In this document: one piece after another, positions 32,891-40,781 of the stretch
How the letters are laid out: every line of letters starts with the position of its first letter
Position numbering within the stretch: position 1 is the first letter of the stretch
Source: Bacteroidales bacterium
GTDB taxonomy: Bacteria; Bacteroidota; Bacteroidia; Bacteroidales; UBA932
Reading direction: 5' to 3'
NCBI GenBank assembly: GCA_017934185.1
Contig: JAGBJY010000043.1
Coordinates: forward strand, 16,130 to 80,129
Length of the DNA: 64,000 nt
Made by a program: the position numbers and the translations under genes
Notes under the pieces: generated by a model
What the model saw: the letters and a program-made list of their open reading frames with translations, nothing else
Database searches by the model: none
What the model was told of the DNA's origin: nothing

Positions 32891-34330
32891 ATGAAAACCA
32901 GAACCCTTCCTTTGCTCTGCGCGCTGCTGTGCCTGGCATCGGCCTGTACCGACAGCGCCCTCAAAGAACAGGTGGACCAGCTGGAACAGCGCGTTGCCAG
33001 CCTGGAGAGCCAGGTGAAACAACTGAACAGCCAGTTCTCGCAGCTCAATACCGTGGTTCAGAAGCTGGCTGCCGGCTGCGTAGTGTCTTCCGTGAAACCT
33101 ACGCAGGACGGTTACCTGATTACGTTTACCGATAATTCCAGCATCGAAGTCAAGCATGGGAAGAAAGGGGAGGATGGGCAGACGCCGGCCATGGGCCTGC
33201 GGCAGGATACGGACGGCAACTGGTACTGGACGCTTAATGGCGATTGGCTGAAGGATGCCTCCGGCAAGCAGGTCCGTGCCAACGGGGCGGCTCCGCAGGT
33301 GAAGGTGGAGAGCGGCTACTGGTGGCTCAGTACCGACGACGGCAAAACCTGGACGCAGCTGGCGCCGTATTACGATGCGGCGGCTACGCTCATTACGGCC
33401 GTGGATCCCACAAGCAGCCAGCGGTACGTGTATATCACGCTGTCAGACGGCTCTACCCTTGCGCTGCCCCGTCAGGGTACGCTCAAGCTGGTTTTTGACG
33501 AGGCCGAACTGGTTGTTTTCTCGGCTGGGGAAACCCGTTCGCTGGGCTTTACGCTGGAAGGCGGGACCGAGAAGAATACCGTCAAGGCACTGGGGCAGGG
33601 CGGCTGGATTGCTTCCGTTACCATGGAATCGGCCACGAAGGGCAAAGTGAATGTCACGGCGCCGGATCCCATTGTGGAATGCGAGGTGCTGGTGTTTGCC
33701 AATGACGGTGAGGGATATACGATTATTGCTTCCATCGACCTGGTGAAGGGGACCATCAGTTTCTCCGAGGAGAGCGCTTCGGTGAGCGTATCGGGCGGCA
33801 AAGTGAGCCTGAAAGTGCGCACCAACGTGAATTACACCCCGGTGCCCCGCGCCGACTGGGTGGTGTATGACCCTTCCACCAAAGCCCTTCGCGAGGATGA
33901 GCTCACCTTCCTGGTCCAGCCCAACAACGGGCTGGAGCGCTCCTGCCGGATAGACCTGATGATTGACGGCAAGGCCATGGCCCATGCGGTCATTACCCAG
34001 GACGGCGGTTTCTCCTTCGAGGGCTTCGGCATTGTGAAAGGGGAGACCTTTGTCCACAAGTACGACAAAGCCCACGAGCAGCTGGGCGTGTATTCGGCCG
34101 AGGGCAAGAGCTGGTGCCGGATTCTGGATTTGCAGACCCTGACCACCTATGAGGTGGGGCCTGTCCCCGATGAGCCGCAGCCCAATCAGACCTTCAGCGG
34201 GACCTTCACTACCCGTGAAAAGGGAACTGTAAAGGCCGAACAGCCGCACAGTTTCACCGTAGTGAGCCATAAGCAGGGCGTTTTGCAGCTGGTGGATGAG
34301 ACCGGGACGGCCTATGCCCTCAGATTCTAA
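32891..34330 (+). CDS. DUF4988-containing surface lipoprotein
   Basis: 479 residues. Signal ending LLCLASAC (Cys about 19), then a short coiled coil (LKEQVDQLEQRVASLESQV) and the DUF4988 domain (VSSVKPTQDGYLITFTDNSSIEVKHGKKGEDGQTPAMGL). Later come BACON-like beta-sandwich stretches around residues 195-390 (NYTPVPRADWVVYDP, LERSCRIDLMIDGK). DUF4988 proteins are typical outer-surface lipoproteins of Bacteroidales. Six bases separate it from an M6 peptidase gene, so the two are probably displayed or secreted together. Confidence 0.82.
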   Translation: MKTRTLPLLCALLCLASACTDSALKEQVDQLEQRVASLESQVKQLNSQFSQLNTVVQKLAAGCVVSSVKPTQDGYLITFTDNSSIEVKHGKKGEDGQTPAMGLRQDTDGNWYWTLNGDWLKDASGKQVRANGAAPQVKVESGYWWLSTDDGKTWTQLAPYYDAAATLITAVDPTSSQRYVYITLSDGSTLALPRQGTLKLVFDEAELVVFSAGETRSLGFTLEGGTEKNTVKALGQGGWIASVTMESATKGKVNVTAPDPIVECEVLVFANDGEGYTIIASIDLVKGTISFSEESASVSVSGGKVSLKVRTNVNYTPVPRADWVVYDPSTKALREDELTFLVQPNNGLERSCRIDLMIDGKAMAHAVITQDGGFSFEGFGIVKGETFVHKYDKAHEQLGVYSAEGKSWCRILDLQTLTTYEVGPVPDEPQPNQTFSGTFTTREKGTVKAEQPHSFTVVSHKQGVLQLVDETGTAYALRF

Positions 34331-34336
34331 GGAGCC

Positions 34337-36778
34337 ATGAGAAGACGGCTTCTTCTATTGACGACCGTTTTGCTCGTGACCGCCCGGGTGGCCCTGGCTG
34401 TCCCCGCTTCGCCTGAGAAGTACTTTTTCAGGCAGGCCGACGGGACGGTGCTCCTGCTGCAGAATCATGGCGACGAGCATTACCACTGGATTACGGACGA
34501 AAGGGGCCGTATCCTGGAACATGCCGGCGAAGGCATGCTCCGGGAAGTGCCGCTTTCCACGCACGTGATCAGAAAAAGCCGCGCTGCGGCCATCCACCGC
34601 GCATGGTCTTCTTATGACAACCCGCCGGTTACCAACTTCGGCGACCGGAAAGTACTCTGTCTCATTGCCAATTTTTCGGATTCCACCTTTGTGATTGATA
34701 ATCCCAGGGAGCGCTTTTCCAATATGCTCAACCAGGAGGGGTATGCCTACAACGGCGCCATCGGCTCTGTGCGGGATTATTATGTGGACAATTCCAACAA
34801 CCGCTACCGGCCGCAGTTTGACGTTTATGGCCCGGTGACGCTGTCCCACAGCTCCCGGTATTACGACGACAGCGGGGTGCGCAATGCCATTCTGGAAGCT
34901 TACGGCCTGCTGGCCGATGAGATTCCCATCGATGACTATGATACGGACGGGGACGGGAGTGTGGACATGGTGCTCTTTTACTATCCGGGGCACAATGAGG
35001 CCGAAGGTGCCGGCTCGGAATCCATCTGGCCGCATCAGTCTTCCGGGTATTTCGGCATGATGGGCGGAAAGGTCTTCAACCGCTACTTCTGCACTTCCGA
35101 GCTCAGGGGATCGCGGGGAACGGAGATGTGCGCCATCGGCACCACCTGCCACGAATTTGCCCATTCCCTGGGCCTGCCGGACTTCTATGACACCGATTAT
35201 GCTAATTATGGGGAAAACAGCTTTACCACCGGCTATTTTGACCTCATGTCCAGCGGTAACTACAACGACAGCGGCCGCCGTCCCCCTTATCTGAATGCGG
35301 TAGAACGCAATATGCTGGGCTGGATGCCGCTCAGCCGTTCTGTGGGCAGCGGTGCCTATGCCCTGAATCCGGTCCACAGCGATGAAGCTTATGTGCTGTC
35401 TTCCGCGGTGGAAGGGGAGTATTTTGTGCTGGAGTGCCGGGATAACTACAAGTGGGACAGCAGTTTGTATGAGACGGGCTTGCTGGTGTACCATATAGAC
35501 AAGAGTGAGCGCGTTGTAAGGGGCAGTACCACAGCGGCAACGCTTTGGAAAGGAAACGCTATCAATGCCTATGGCGGACATCCCTGCTTCTACCTTCTTC
35601 CCTCCTCTCCCGGGAGCTCCTATGTATTTCCCGGGTCAGAAGGAATAAGCTCCCTGATGCCGGAAGATTGGGATGGGAACAGTGCGGGCGTTCTGCTCAA
35701 GAATATAGCTTTTGACGGGGCTCAGGCCAGTTTTGAGGCCGTTCGCAGCACCCAGCGGATGATGTTCGGGACCGTGCAGAATTCGTTCGGAAATGCCCTT
35801 GAAGGGGCCCGGGTGGTCCTTTCCCAGTCGGCCTACCCCTTCGCGGCGGCGCCGTCCCTCCTGTCTACGGATGCGGTGGTGACCACCAATGCCGACGGCT
35901 ACTATGAAATAACCCTGCCGGATACGGCTTCCCCTTATCAGATTCTGACGGTGTATGCCGATGGCTATCAGGCCGTTTCCGTGAATGTTTCGGCCGTGGA
36001 GGCCCTGATTCGGCAGAATTTCTATCTCTCCGGCATGGACGAAGGCGAAAAGGCATCGCTGCAGCGCTACGACCCGTCCCTGACGCGTTATGCGACCACG
36101 TTCGGGCTGGACAACGTAGCCGTGGGCATGTGTTATCCGGCCGATGAACTCCAGGCCATGGGCGCCGTGGGCAGCGTGCTGCAAAGCATCGGCTTCCAGG
36201 CCTCTCCCTCCTCTTATGAGAAAGTTTACGTACTGGTGGATATCGGCGGGCAGCGGGCCCTCCTCAGGGACGTGACCGAGCAGTTCTCGCCGGGCACCAG
36301 GGTGCAGGTTTTTGTGGGGGATGCCCACCTCACCATTCCGGAAGGGGCCGATGTCTATATCGGCTACGGCATTACCGGTGCCCCCACAGATTCCTACTGG
36401 ATTGATATCTATGGCCCGCAGGCGCAGTGGAACGAGGGCGCTTATGCCATTGCAGGCTTCCTGGACAGCAGCACATGGTCCCCGATTAATTTTGGCGAGC
36501 AGTATTACTGCTTTGGGGTTTCCGCCGGGATTGCCAAAACCGTAGACCCCGATTTCTCCTTCTACGGCGTGGCCAGTATCGGCCTCAGAGACGGCGTTCC
36601 GGTGGCCGTGGCGCCCGGTAACAAGACGGTTTATAAGACGCAGTGGTTCCTGGACGATGCGCCCGTGGATACGCCTCCGGCCACTGCCAGCCTTCCTGCC
36701 GGCAGCCATACTTATAAGCTGCATCTTATGTACTATGACGGCAGCAGTGAAAGGGTGTGGCTGGATGTAGAGAACTAG
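34337..36778 (+). CDS. Secreted M6-family metalloprotease
   Basis: 813 residues with a signal peptide (RRRLLLLTTVLLVTARVALA). The zinc-binding site is TTCHEFAHSLGLPDFYD (HExxH...). Upstream elements VLCLIANFSD, GSVRDYYVDNSNNRYRPQFDVYGPVTL and DTDGDGSVDMVLFYYPGHNEAEG match M6/immune-inhibitor-A-like peptidases. The C-terminal 330 residues contain a carboxypeptidase-regulatory-like beta domain (FGTVQNSFGNALEGARVVLS) and an Ig-like ending. It would degrade extracellular proteins. Its stop overlaps the mazG stop convergently. Confidence 0.9.
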   Translation: MRRRLLLLTTVLLVTARVALAVPASPEKYFFRQADGTVLLLQNHGDEHYHWITDERGRILEHAGEGMLREVPLSTHVIRKSRAAAIHRAWSSYDNPPVTNFGDRKVLCLIANFSDSTFVIDNPRERFSNMLNQEGYAYNGAIGSVRDYYVDNSNNRYRPQFDVYGPVTLSHSSRYYDDSGVRNAILEAYGLLADEIPIDDYDTDGDGSVDMVLFYYPGHNEAEGAGSESIWPHQSSGYFGMMGGKVFNRYFCTSELRGSRGTEMCAIGTTCHEFAHSLGLPDFYDTDYANYGENSFTTGYFDLMSSGNYNDSGRRPPYLNAVERNMLGWMPLSRSVGSGAYALNPVHSDEAYVLSSAVEGEYFVLECRDNYKWDSSLYETGLLVYHIDKSERVVRGSTTAATLWKGNAINAYGGHPCFYLLPSSPGSSYVFPGSEGISSLMPEDWDGNSAGVLLKNIAFDGAQASFEAVRSTQRMMFGTVQNSFGNALEGARVVLSQSAYPFAAAPSLLSTDAVVTTNADGYYEITLPDTASPYQILTVYADGYQAVSVNVSAVEALIRQNFYLSGMDEGEKASLQRYDPSLTRYATTFGLDNVAVGMCYPADELQAMGAVGSVLQSIGFQASPSSYEKVYVLVDIGGQRALLRDVTEQFSPGTRVQVFVGDAHLTIPEGADVYIGYGITGAPTDSYWIDIYGPQAQWNEGAYAIAGFLDSSTWSPINFGEQYYCFGVSAGIAKTVDPDFSFYGVASIGLRDGVPVAVAPGNKTVYKTQWFLDDAPVDTPPATASLPAGSHTYKLHLMYYDGSSERVWLDVEN

Positions 36779-37566
36779 AGCCCTTTGGCTTTGGCCTCGT
36801 CCCAGAGGACATCCATCTCAGCAAGGGTCATTTCCGCAAGGGAATGGCCCTTTTCTTTGGTGGCTTTTTCGATGTAGTTGAAACGGCGGCGGAATTTCTC
36901 GGCCGTGCGGTTCAGGGCGGCTTCCGCGTCTACGCCGTACAGGCGGGCGGCGTTGATGGTGGCGAAGAGCAGGTCCCCGAACTCTTCTTCCAAGTGCGCT
37001 GCATCGGCCGAGGCGCTGGCATCGGCCACCTCATTCACTTCTTCCTGCACCTTGGCCCAGACGTCTTCCTTCTTTTCCCAGTCGAAGCCGCAGCCGCGGG
37101 CCTTTTCCTGCATGGAGAGGGCTTTCAGGATGGCCGGCATGGCCTTGGGGATGCCGCCCATGACGGTTTTGTTGCCGCCTTTTTCCTTAGCTTTCACCAG
37201 TTCCCAGGTATCGGCAATTTCCTTGGCCGATGTGGCTTTGCCGGCTTCCGGGCCAAAGACGTGGGGATGGCGGAACACCATTTTGTCGCAGATTTTGCCA
37301 ATGCTGTCGGCAATGTCAAAACTGCCTTCTTCCTCGCCGATTTTGGCGTAGAACACCATGTGGTAGAGGAGGTCGCCAATTTCTTTGGCCGTGGCCTCGC
37401 GGTCGCCGGAAAGGATGGCGTCACTGAGCTCGTACACTTCCTCCTCGGTCATGGGGCGGATGGACTCTATGGTTTGTGCGGCATTCCACGGGCATTTTTC
37501 CCTCAGGGCGTCCATGATGTCCAGCAGGCGCCCGAATGCGGCCATTTTTTCTTCTCTTGTGTGCAT
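36775..37566 (-). CDS. mazG: Nucleoside triphosphate pyrophosphohydrolase MazG
   Basis: 263 residues from MHTREEKMAAFGRLLDIMDALREKCPWN; the frame runs further upstream but the promoter at 37593 excludes that. The two MazG modules are visible: EEVYELSDAIL (ExxE), GDLLYHMVFYAKIGEEEGSFDIADS, and EEEFGDLLFATINAARLYGVDAEAAL. MazG hydrolyses NTPs to NMP plus PPi and cleans aberrant nucleotides; in some bacteria it also lowers (p)ppGpp. It diverges from tRNA-Val. Confidence 0.94.
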   Translation of the reverse strand: MHTREEKMAAFGRLLDIMDALREKCPWNAAQTIESIRPMTEEEVYELSDAILSGDREATAKEIGDLLYHMVFYAKIGEEEGSFDIADSIGKICDKMVFRHPHVFGPEAGKATSAKEIADTWELVKAKEKGGNKTVMGGIPKAMPAILKALSMQEKARGCGFDWEKKEDVWAKVQEEVNEVADASASADAAHLEEEFGDLLFATINAARLYGVDAEAALNRTAEKFRRRFNYIEKATKEKGHSLAEMTLAEMDVLWDEAKAKGL

Positions 37567-37585
37567 AGATTTTCTCTTGGAAACA

Positions 37586-37593
37586 CAAAGGTA
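37586..37593 (-). promoter_or_regulatory. -7 box of mazG
   Basis: TACCTTTG on the minus strand, 19 bases before the chosen ATG. The -33 position is not clear. It faces the tRNA-Val promoter across about 45 bases. Confidence 0.55.
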
Positions 37594-37614
37594 CAACAAT
37601 TTCTGCAAAAATAT

Positions 37615-37645
37615 TTTGCTATTTCGGGAAAAGGTGCTACCTTTG
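37615..37645 (+). promoter_or_regulatory. Promoter of tRNA-Val
   Basis: TTTG (37615-37618), 19 bases, TACCTTTG (37638-37645). The context GCTACCTTTGCATTCCC is identical to that before tRNA-Glu at 63848. Confidence 0.8.
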
Positions 37646-37659
37646 CATTCCCCAAACAC

Positions 37660-37737
37660 AGGGGCGTAGCTCAGCTGGTTTAGAGCGCTTCAGTCACATT
37701 GAAGAGGTCATCGGTTCGAATCCGATCGTCCCTACCA
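37660..37737 (+). tRNA. tRNA-Val (anticodon CAC)
   Basis: Cloverleaf: acceptor AGGGGCG pairs with CGTCCCT (one G-T pair), D arm GCTC...GAGC, anticodon stem CTTCA/TGAAG with loop GTCACAT giving anticodon CAC, T arm ATCGG-TTCGAAT-CCGAT, and encoded ACCA end. The base before U33 is G, which is unusual. It reads GUG. A strong promoter precedes it and a terminator follows at once, so it is transcribed alone. Confidence 0.88.
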
Positions 37738-37741
37738 GGAA

Positions 37742-37771
37742 ACGGAACATCGCAAGATGCTCCGTTTTTTT
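37742..37771 (+). terminator. Terminator of tRNA-Val
   Basis: ACGGAACATC, loop GCAA, GATGCTCCGT (one mismatch), then T7, starting five bases after the tRNA CCA. Confidence 0.88.
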
Positions 37772-37781
37772 GCGCTACGGA

Positions 37782-37824
37782 CTTTCAAAATTCGCAAAAG
37801 GTTTCAGAAATCACAAAAATTGCA
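37782..37824 (+). repeat. Shared intergenic element, copy 1
   Basis: CTTTCAAAATTCGCAAA...GTTTCAGAAATCAC...AAAAATTGC recurs, inverted, at 44976-45021 with about 90 percent identity over the aligned bases. It lies about 72 bases before the ATG of the membrane protein gene at 37896. It may be an operator or a small dispersed repeat. Confidence 0.6.
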
Positions 37825-37895
37825 GGCTGGCGGGCCGGTATCCTTGTGCGCGCGGATGAAAATTTCTAATTTAGTAAGGAATTTTGTTTTGTAGT

Positions 37896-38477
37896 ATGGA
37901 AATCAGATTCAAAAGTAAAGCAAGCATCTTCGATGTGCTGGTTACGCTGGTTGCCGCCGTCTTATCGGTGGGAATCATGCTCTACGGCGTGGTGCATTTC
38001 GGCCTTCACGTGGCATGGCCGGAACTTGTGCTCAATTTGTTCTACATTGCCTGTCTGGTGATGATGGGGCTGTATTTTTTCAAAATCGGCCTCACTACCA
38101 AGCAGTTCAACTATTGGTGCTCCCTGTGCCTGGGCGTTACGGTGCTGCTCCGTGACATCCTTTTTGCTCCGCCCATCGCCATCTATCCCATCCGCCTTGC
38201 TTGCCTTACCCTTGCGGTAGCACTGGTCCTCATGCTTACCTACTTCTATGCCCGCAAAGAGTGGGAAACCTATTCCAAGCGCAACCTGTGGATGATTTGC
38301 ATCGTGGACATGCTCATTGCCCTGCTCTATCACATAGACATTTACCTGGAGCCCGGCGACGAATTCACCGCCTATATGCTCACGGAAATCTGGATTCGTC
38401 CCACCATTACCTACGGTCTGGTGGCCTGCTTTGTCAAGGAGCAGAATGAAGCCCAAAACATGGAACCCCGAGTCTAA
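37896..38477 (+). CDS. Membrane protein of unknown function
   Basis: 193 residues from MEIRFKSKASIFDVLVTLVAA; the frame continues upstream only through a TTG. Five or six hydrophobic segments are visible (VLVTLVAAVLSVGIMLYGVV, LVLNLFYIACLVMMGLYFF, FNYWCSLCLGVTVLL, IRLACLTLAVALVLMLTYF, LWMICIVDMLIALLYHI, ITYGLVACFV). No family was recognised. The shared element of 37782 lies before it. The HAD-like lipoprotein gene follows. Confidence 0.7.
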   Translation: MEIRFKSKASIFDVLVTLVAAVLSVGIMLYGVVHFGLHVAWPELVLNLFYIACLVMMGLYFFKIGLTTKQFNYWCSLCLGVTVLLRDILFAPPIAIYPIRLACLTLAVALVLMLTYFYARKEWETYSKRNLWMICIVDMLIALLYHIDIYLEPGDEFTAYMLTEIWIRPTITYGLVACFVKEQNEAQNMEPRV

Positions 38478-38529
38478 TGCAACAATGGCACTTTCGTGGG
38501 TAAACAGACAGATGAACTTACAGATTCAG

Positions 38530-39609
38530 ATGATCAGCAAATACCTTACCTGCAGGCTGAGCCGGAAGATGCTTGGCATTACAGTCGTTTTTGTATCCTT
38601 CCTTTTGATAGGCTGCGGCAAGACGGAGCCGGATGCTCCCAAGAATTATTTTACCCAGTGGAACTCCTGCGAGGCGCTTTCCGCCCTGCAGGAGTATGTC
38701 CGGGACGTCACCAATCCTTCCTCCAAGAACTACATCAAGCCGGAGGACCGGATTGCCACCTTTGACATGGACGGCACCTTCGTGGGTGAACTCTATCCTA
38801 CATACTTCGAATACAACCTGCTGGAATACCGTGTGCTGGATGACCCTTCCTACAAGGACAAGGCCCCGGAAGATGTGCGGGAAACGGCTCAGGAGATACG
38901 GGACTTCGTGCGTACAGGCGCCAAACTGCCGGACCATTTTGACATGAAACACGCCCAGGCGGCGGCCAAGGCCTATGCCGGAATGACAATCGCCGAATTT
39001 GACGCCTATGTGAAGGCTTACGCAGCAAAGCCCGCCAACGGCTTTACCGGCATGACCTACGGCCAAAGCTTCTACAAACCCATGCTGGAAGTCTTTGATT
39101 ACCTGCAGGCCAACGGTTTCACGTACTACGTGGTTTCCGGCTCCGACCGATTCATCTGCAGGGCCCTCGTGGAGGCCATCGGCATTGCGCCCAACCGTGT
39201 CATCGGCATGGACGTCAAACTGGTGTCCTCCGGGCAGGGGGACGAAGCCGGCGTGAACCATACCTTCGGCAAGGAAGAAGACCTTGTGCGCACCGATGAG
39301 CTCATTATCAAGAACCTCAAAACCAACAAGGTCCTCCAGATTTCCCAGGAAATCGGCAAGATTCCGGTCCTTTCCTTCGGCAACAGCGGCGGCGACAGCG
39401 CCATGCATAATTACTGCCTGAGTGGCAGCCTCCCTTCGGCCGCCTTCATGCTCATTGCCGATGACCCCGAGCGCGACCACGCCAACCGCGAAAAAGCCCT
39501 CGCCCTGGGCGAGCAGTGGCGTGCCGCCGGATACCACGTCATCTCCATGCGGGACGACTTCAAAACCATCTACGGTCCCGGTGTCCTGAAAGTGGATTTC
39601 ATGTTTTAA
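38530..39609 (+). CDS. HAD-superfamily phosphatase-like lipoprotein
   Basis: About 359 residues. A lipoprotein signal LGITVVFVSFLLIGCG is preceded by Arg/Lys; ATGs at 38512, 38530 and 38569 all fit, and I took 38530. The HAD motif I is ATFDMDGTFVGE, motif II YYVVSGSDRF, and a motif IV-like FGNSGGDSAMHNYCL near the end. This is the layout of phosphoserine-phosphatase-like hydrolases; being a lipoprotein it should act in the periplasm on small phosphate esters. The substrate is unknown. Confidence 0.83.
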   Translation: MISKYLTCRLSRKMLGITVVFVSFLLIGCGKTEPDAPKNYFTQWNSCEALSALQEYVRDVTNPSSKNYIKPEDRIATFDMDGTFVGELYPTYFEYNLLEYRVLDDPSYKDKAPEDVRETAQEIRDFVRTGAKLPDHFDMKHAQAAAKAYAGMTIAEFDAYVKAYAAKPANGFTGMTYGQSFYKPMLEVFDYLQANGFTYYVVSGSDRFICRALVEAIGIAPNRVIGMDVKLVSSGQGDEAGVNHTFGKEEDLVRTDELIIKNLKTNKVLQISQEIGKIPVLSFGNSGGDSAMHNYCLSGSLPSAAFMLIADDPERDHANREKALALGEQWRAAGYHVISMRDDFKTIYGPGVLKVDFMF

Positions 39610-39615
39610 TACCGG

Positions 39616-39647
39616 TTTGCCGGCCTTAAAAAATATTAGTATATTTG
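39616..39647 (+). promoter_or_regulatory. Promoter of the AraC-type gene at 39655
   Basis: TTTG (39616-39619), 20 bases, TATATTTG (39640-39647). The predicted transcript start is only a few bases before the ATG at 39655, so the mRNA may be nearly leaderless. Confidence 0.65.
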
Positions 39648-39654
39648 TCCTGCG

Positions 39655-40737
39655 ATGTATTGGGAACCTTTATTACAGGACATATTCTTTCTGCTGCTTT
39701 ATGGCGGCGTAATTATGCTGGAAGTTGTGGCGGCGCTGTATCTGCTTCTGAGGAGCGGCAACGCCATAGCTAAGGAGGTGAATTCTCCCGTGCGCCTGCG
39801 GCGTTGGGCTGCCGCCTTTCTTCTGGCCTGTGCCATCAGCCATATAAGCTGGTTCTTTGGCGTGTGTTATCCTGTGGCAGGGGATACTACGGTCAGTTAT
39901 TGGATTTGTTGCTGTTTGGATGTCCTCTTGCTGCTTCCAACCATGATGGGGACCCTCTTGGCCATGCTGCAGGACCGGGAGCGTCCGGTATGGCCTTTTG
40001 TGGCAGCCTTAGTGCCTGTCGTGGCGGCTTTTGCCATCGGTATCTTCCTTTTCGACAATAATTTATGGATGCCGGTAAGCCTGTATGTCTTGTCTCATAT
40101 CGTGGTGTTCATTGTGTATCTGGTCCTTGCAGTCCGTCGCTACGGACGCTGGCTCAGGAACAACTTCGCCGACCTGGAGCACAAGGAAATCCGGTTCAGT
40201 ATGCTGGTTCTTTCCTTCTTTATGCTGTTCGTCCTGTTGTATGCATTTGCCCAAAGCCGGGTTGCCGAATATTTCCTCCAGGTGAACGACATCCTTATTG
40301 TCTGTCTTCTGCTGTGGCGCATAGAAACGCTGCAGCAGTTAAGTGCAGAGGCCCCGCAAGTAGGCGTTCCGGCTTCGACACCAATCAATCTTCCCGCCAA
40401 CATCGGCTCCCTGCTGGAAAAGCATTGCGAGGAGGGGGAACTGTACTTGCAGCACGACATCACCCTTGAGCAGCTTGCGCACAGGATTGGCACCAACCGC
40501 TATTACCTGAGCCAATATTTTGCCCGGCAAGGTCTTACCTACAATGCTTATATCAACGAACTCCGCATCCGTCATTTCATTCGTCTGTATCATGATGCCG
40601 TTGCCACCCAGCGTGATATTACCGCACACCAGCTGGCCTCTGAAAGCGGATTCCATAGTTACAGCACCTTCAGTGCCGCTTTCAAGAAGAGTACAGGGAC
40701 CACGGTGACCGCCTGGATGCACGCTCCTTCGGAATAG
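39655..40737 (+). CDS. Membrane-anchored AraC-family regulator
   Basis: 360 residues. Residues 1-225 hold about six or seven hydrophobic segments (FFLLLYGGVIMLEVVAALYLL, WAAAFLLACAISHISWFFGV, YWICCCLDVLLLLPTMMGTLL, WPFVAALVPVVAAFAIGIFLF, YVLSHIVVFIVYLVLAV, SMLVLSFFMLFVLLYAF). Residues about 260-357 are an AraC double helix-turn-helix (ITLEQLAHRIGTNRYYLSQYF, ITAHQLASESGFHSYSTFSAAFKKSTGTT). It would sense an envelope or membrane signal and control genes directly; the downstream MscS gene, 44 bases away, is a possible target. Confidence 0.88.
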   Translation: MYWEPLLQDIFFLLLYGGVIMLEVVAALYLLLRSGNAIAKEVNSPVRLRRWAAAFLLACAISHISWFFGVCYPVAGDTTVSYWICCCLDVLLLLPTMMGTLLAMLQDRERPVWPFVAALVPVVAAFAIGIFLFDNNLWMPVSLYVLSHIVVFIVYLVLAVRRYGRWLRNNFADLEHKEIRFSMLVLSFFMLFVLLYAFAQSRVAEYFLQVNDILIVCLLLWRIETLQQLSAEAPQVGVPASTPINLPANIGSLLEKHCEEGELYLQHDITLEQLAHRIGTNRYYLSQYFARQGLTYNAYINELRIRHFIRLYHDAVATQRDITAHQLASESGFHSYSTFSAAFKKSTGTTVTAWMHAPSE

Positions 40738-40781
40738 TCCTGTTTTACAATTCGCAAAAAAGATTGCCATCCCCGACAAAA

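Noticed and set aside
37567-37659. N-terminal extension of mazG
   Set aside because: It contains the mazG and tRNA promoter region and lacks similarity to MazG, which starts normally at 37566.
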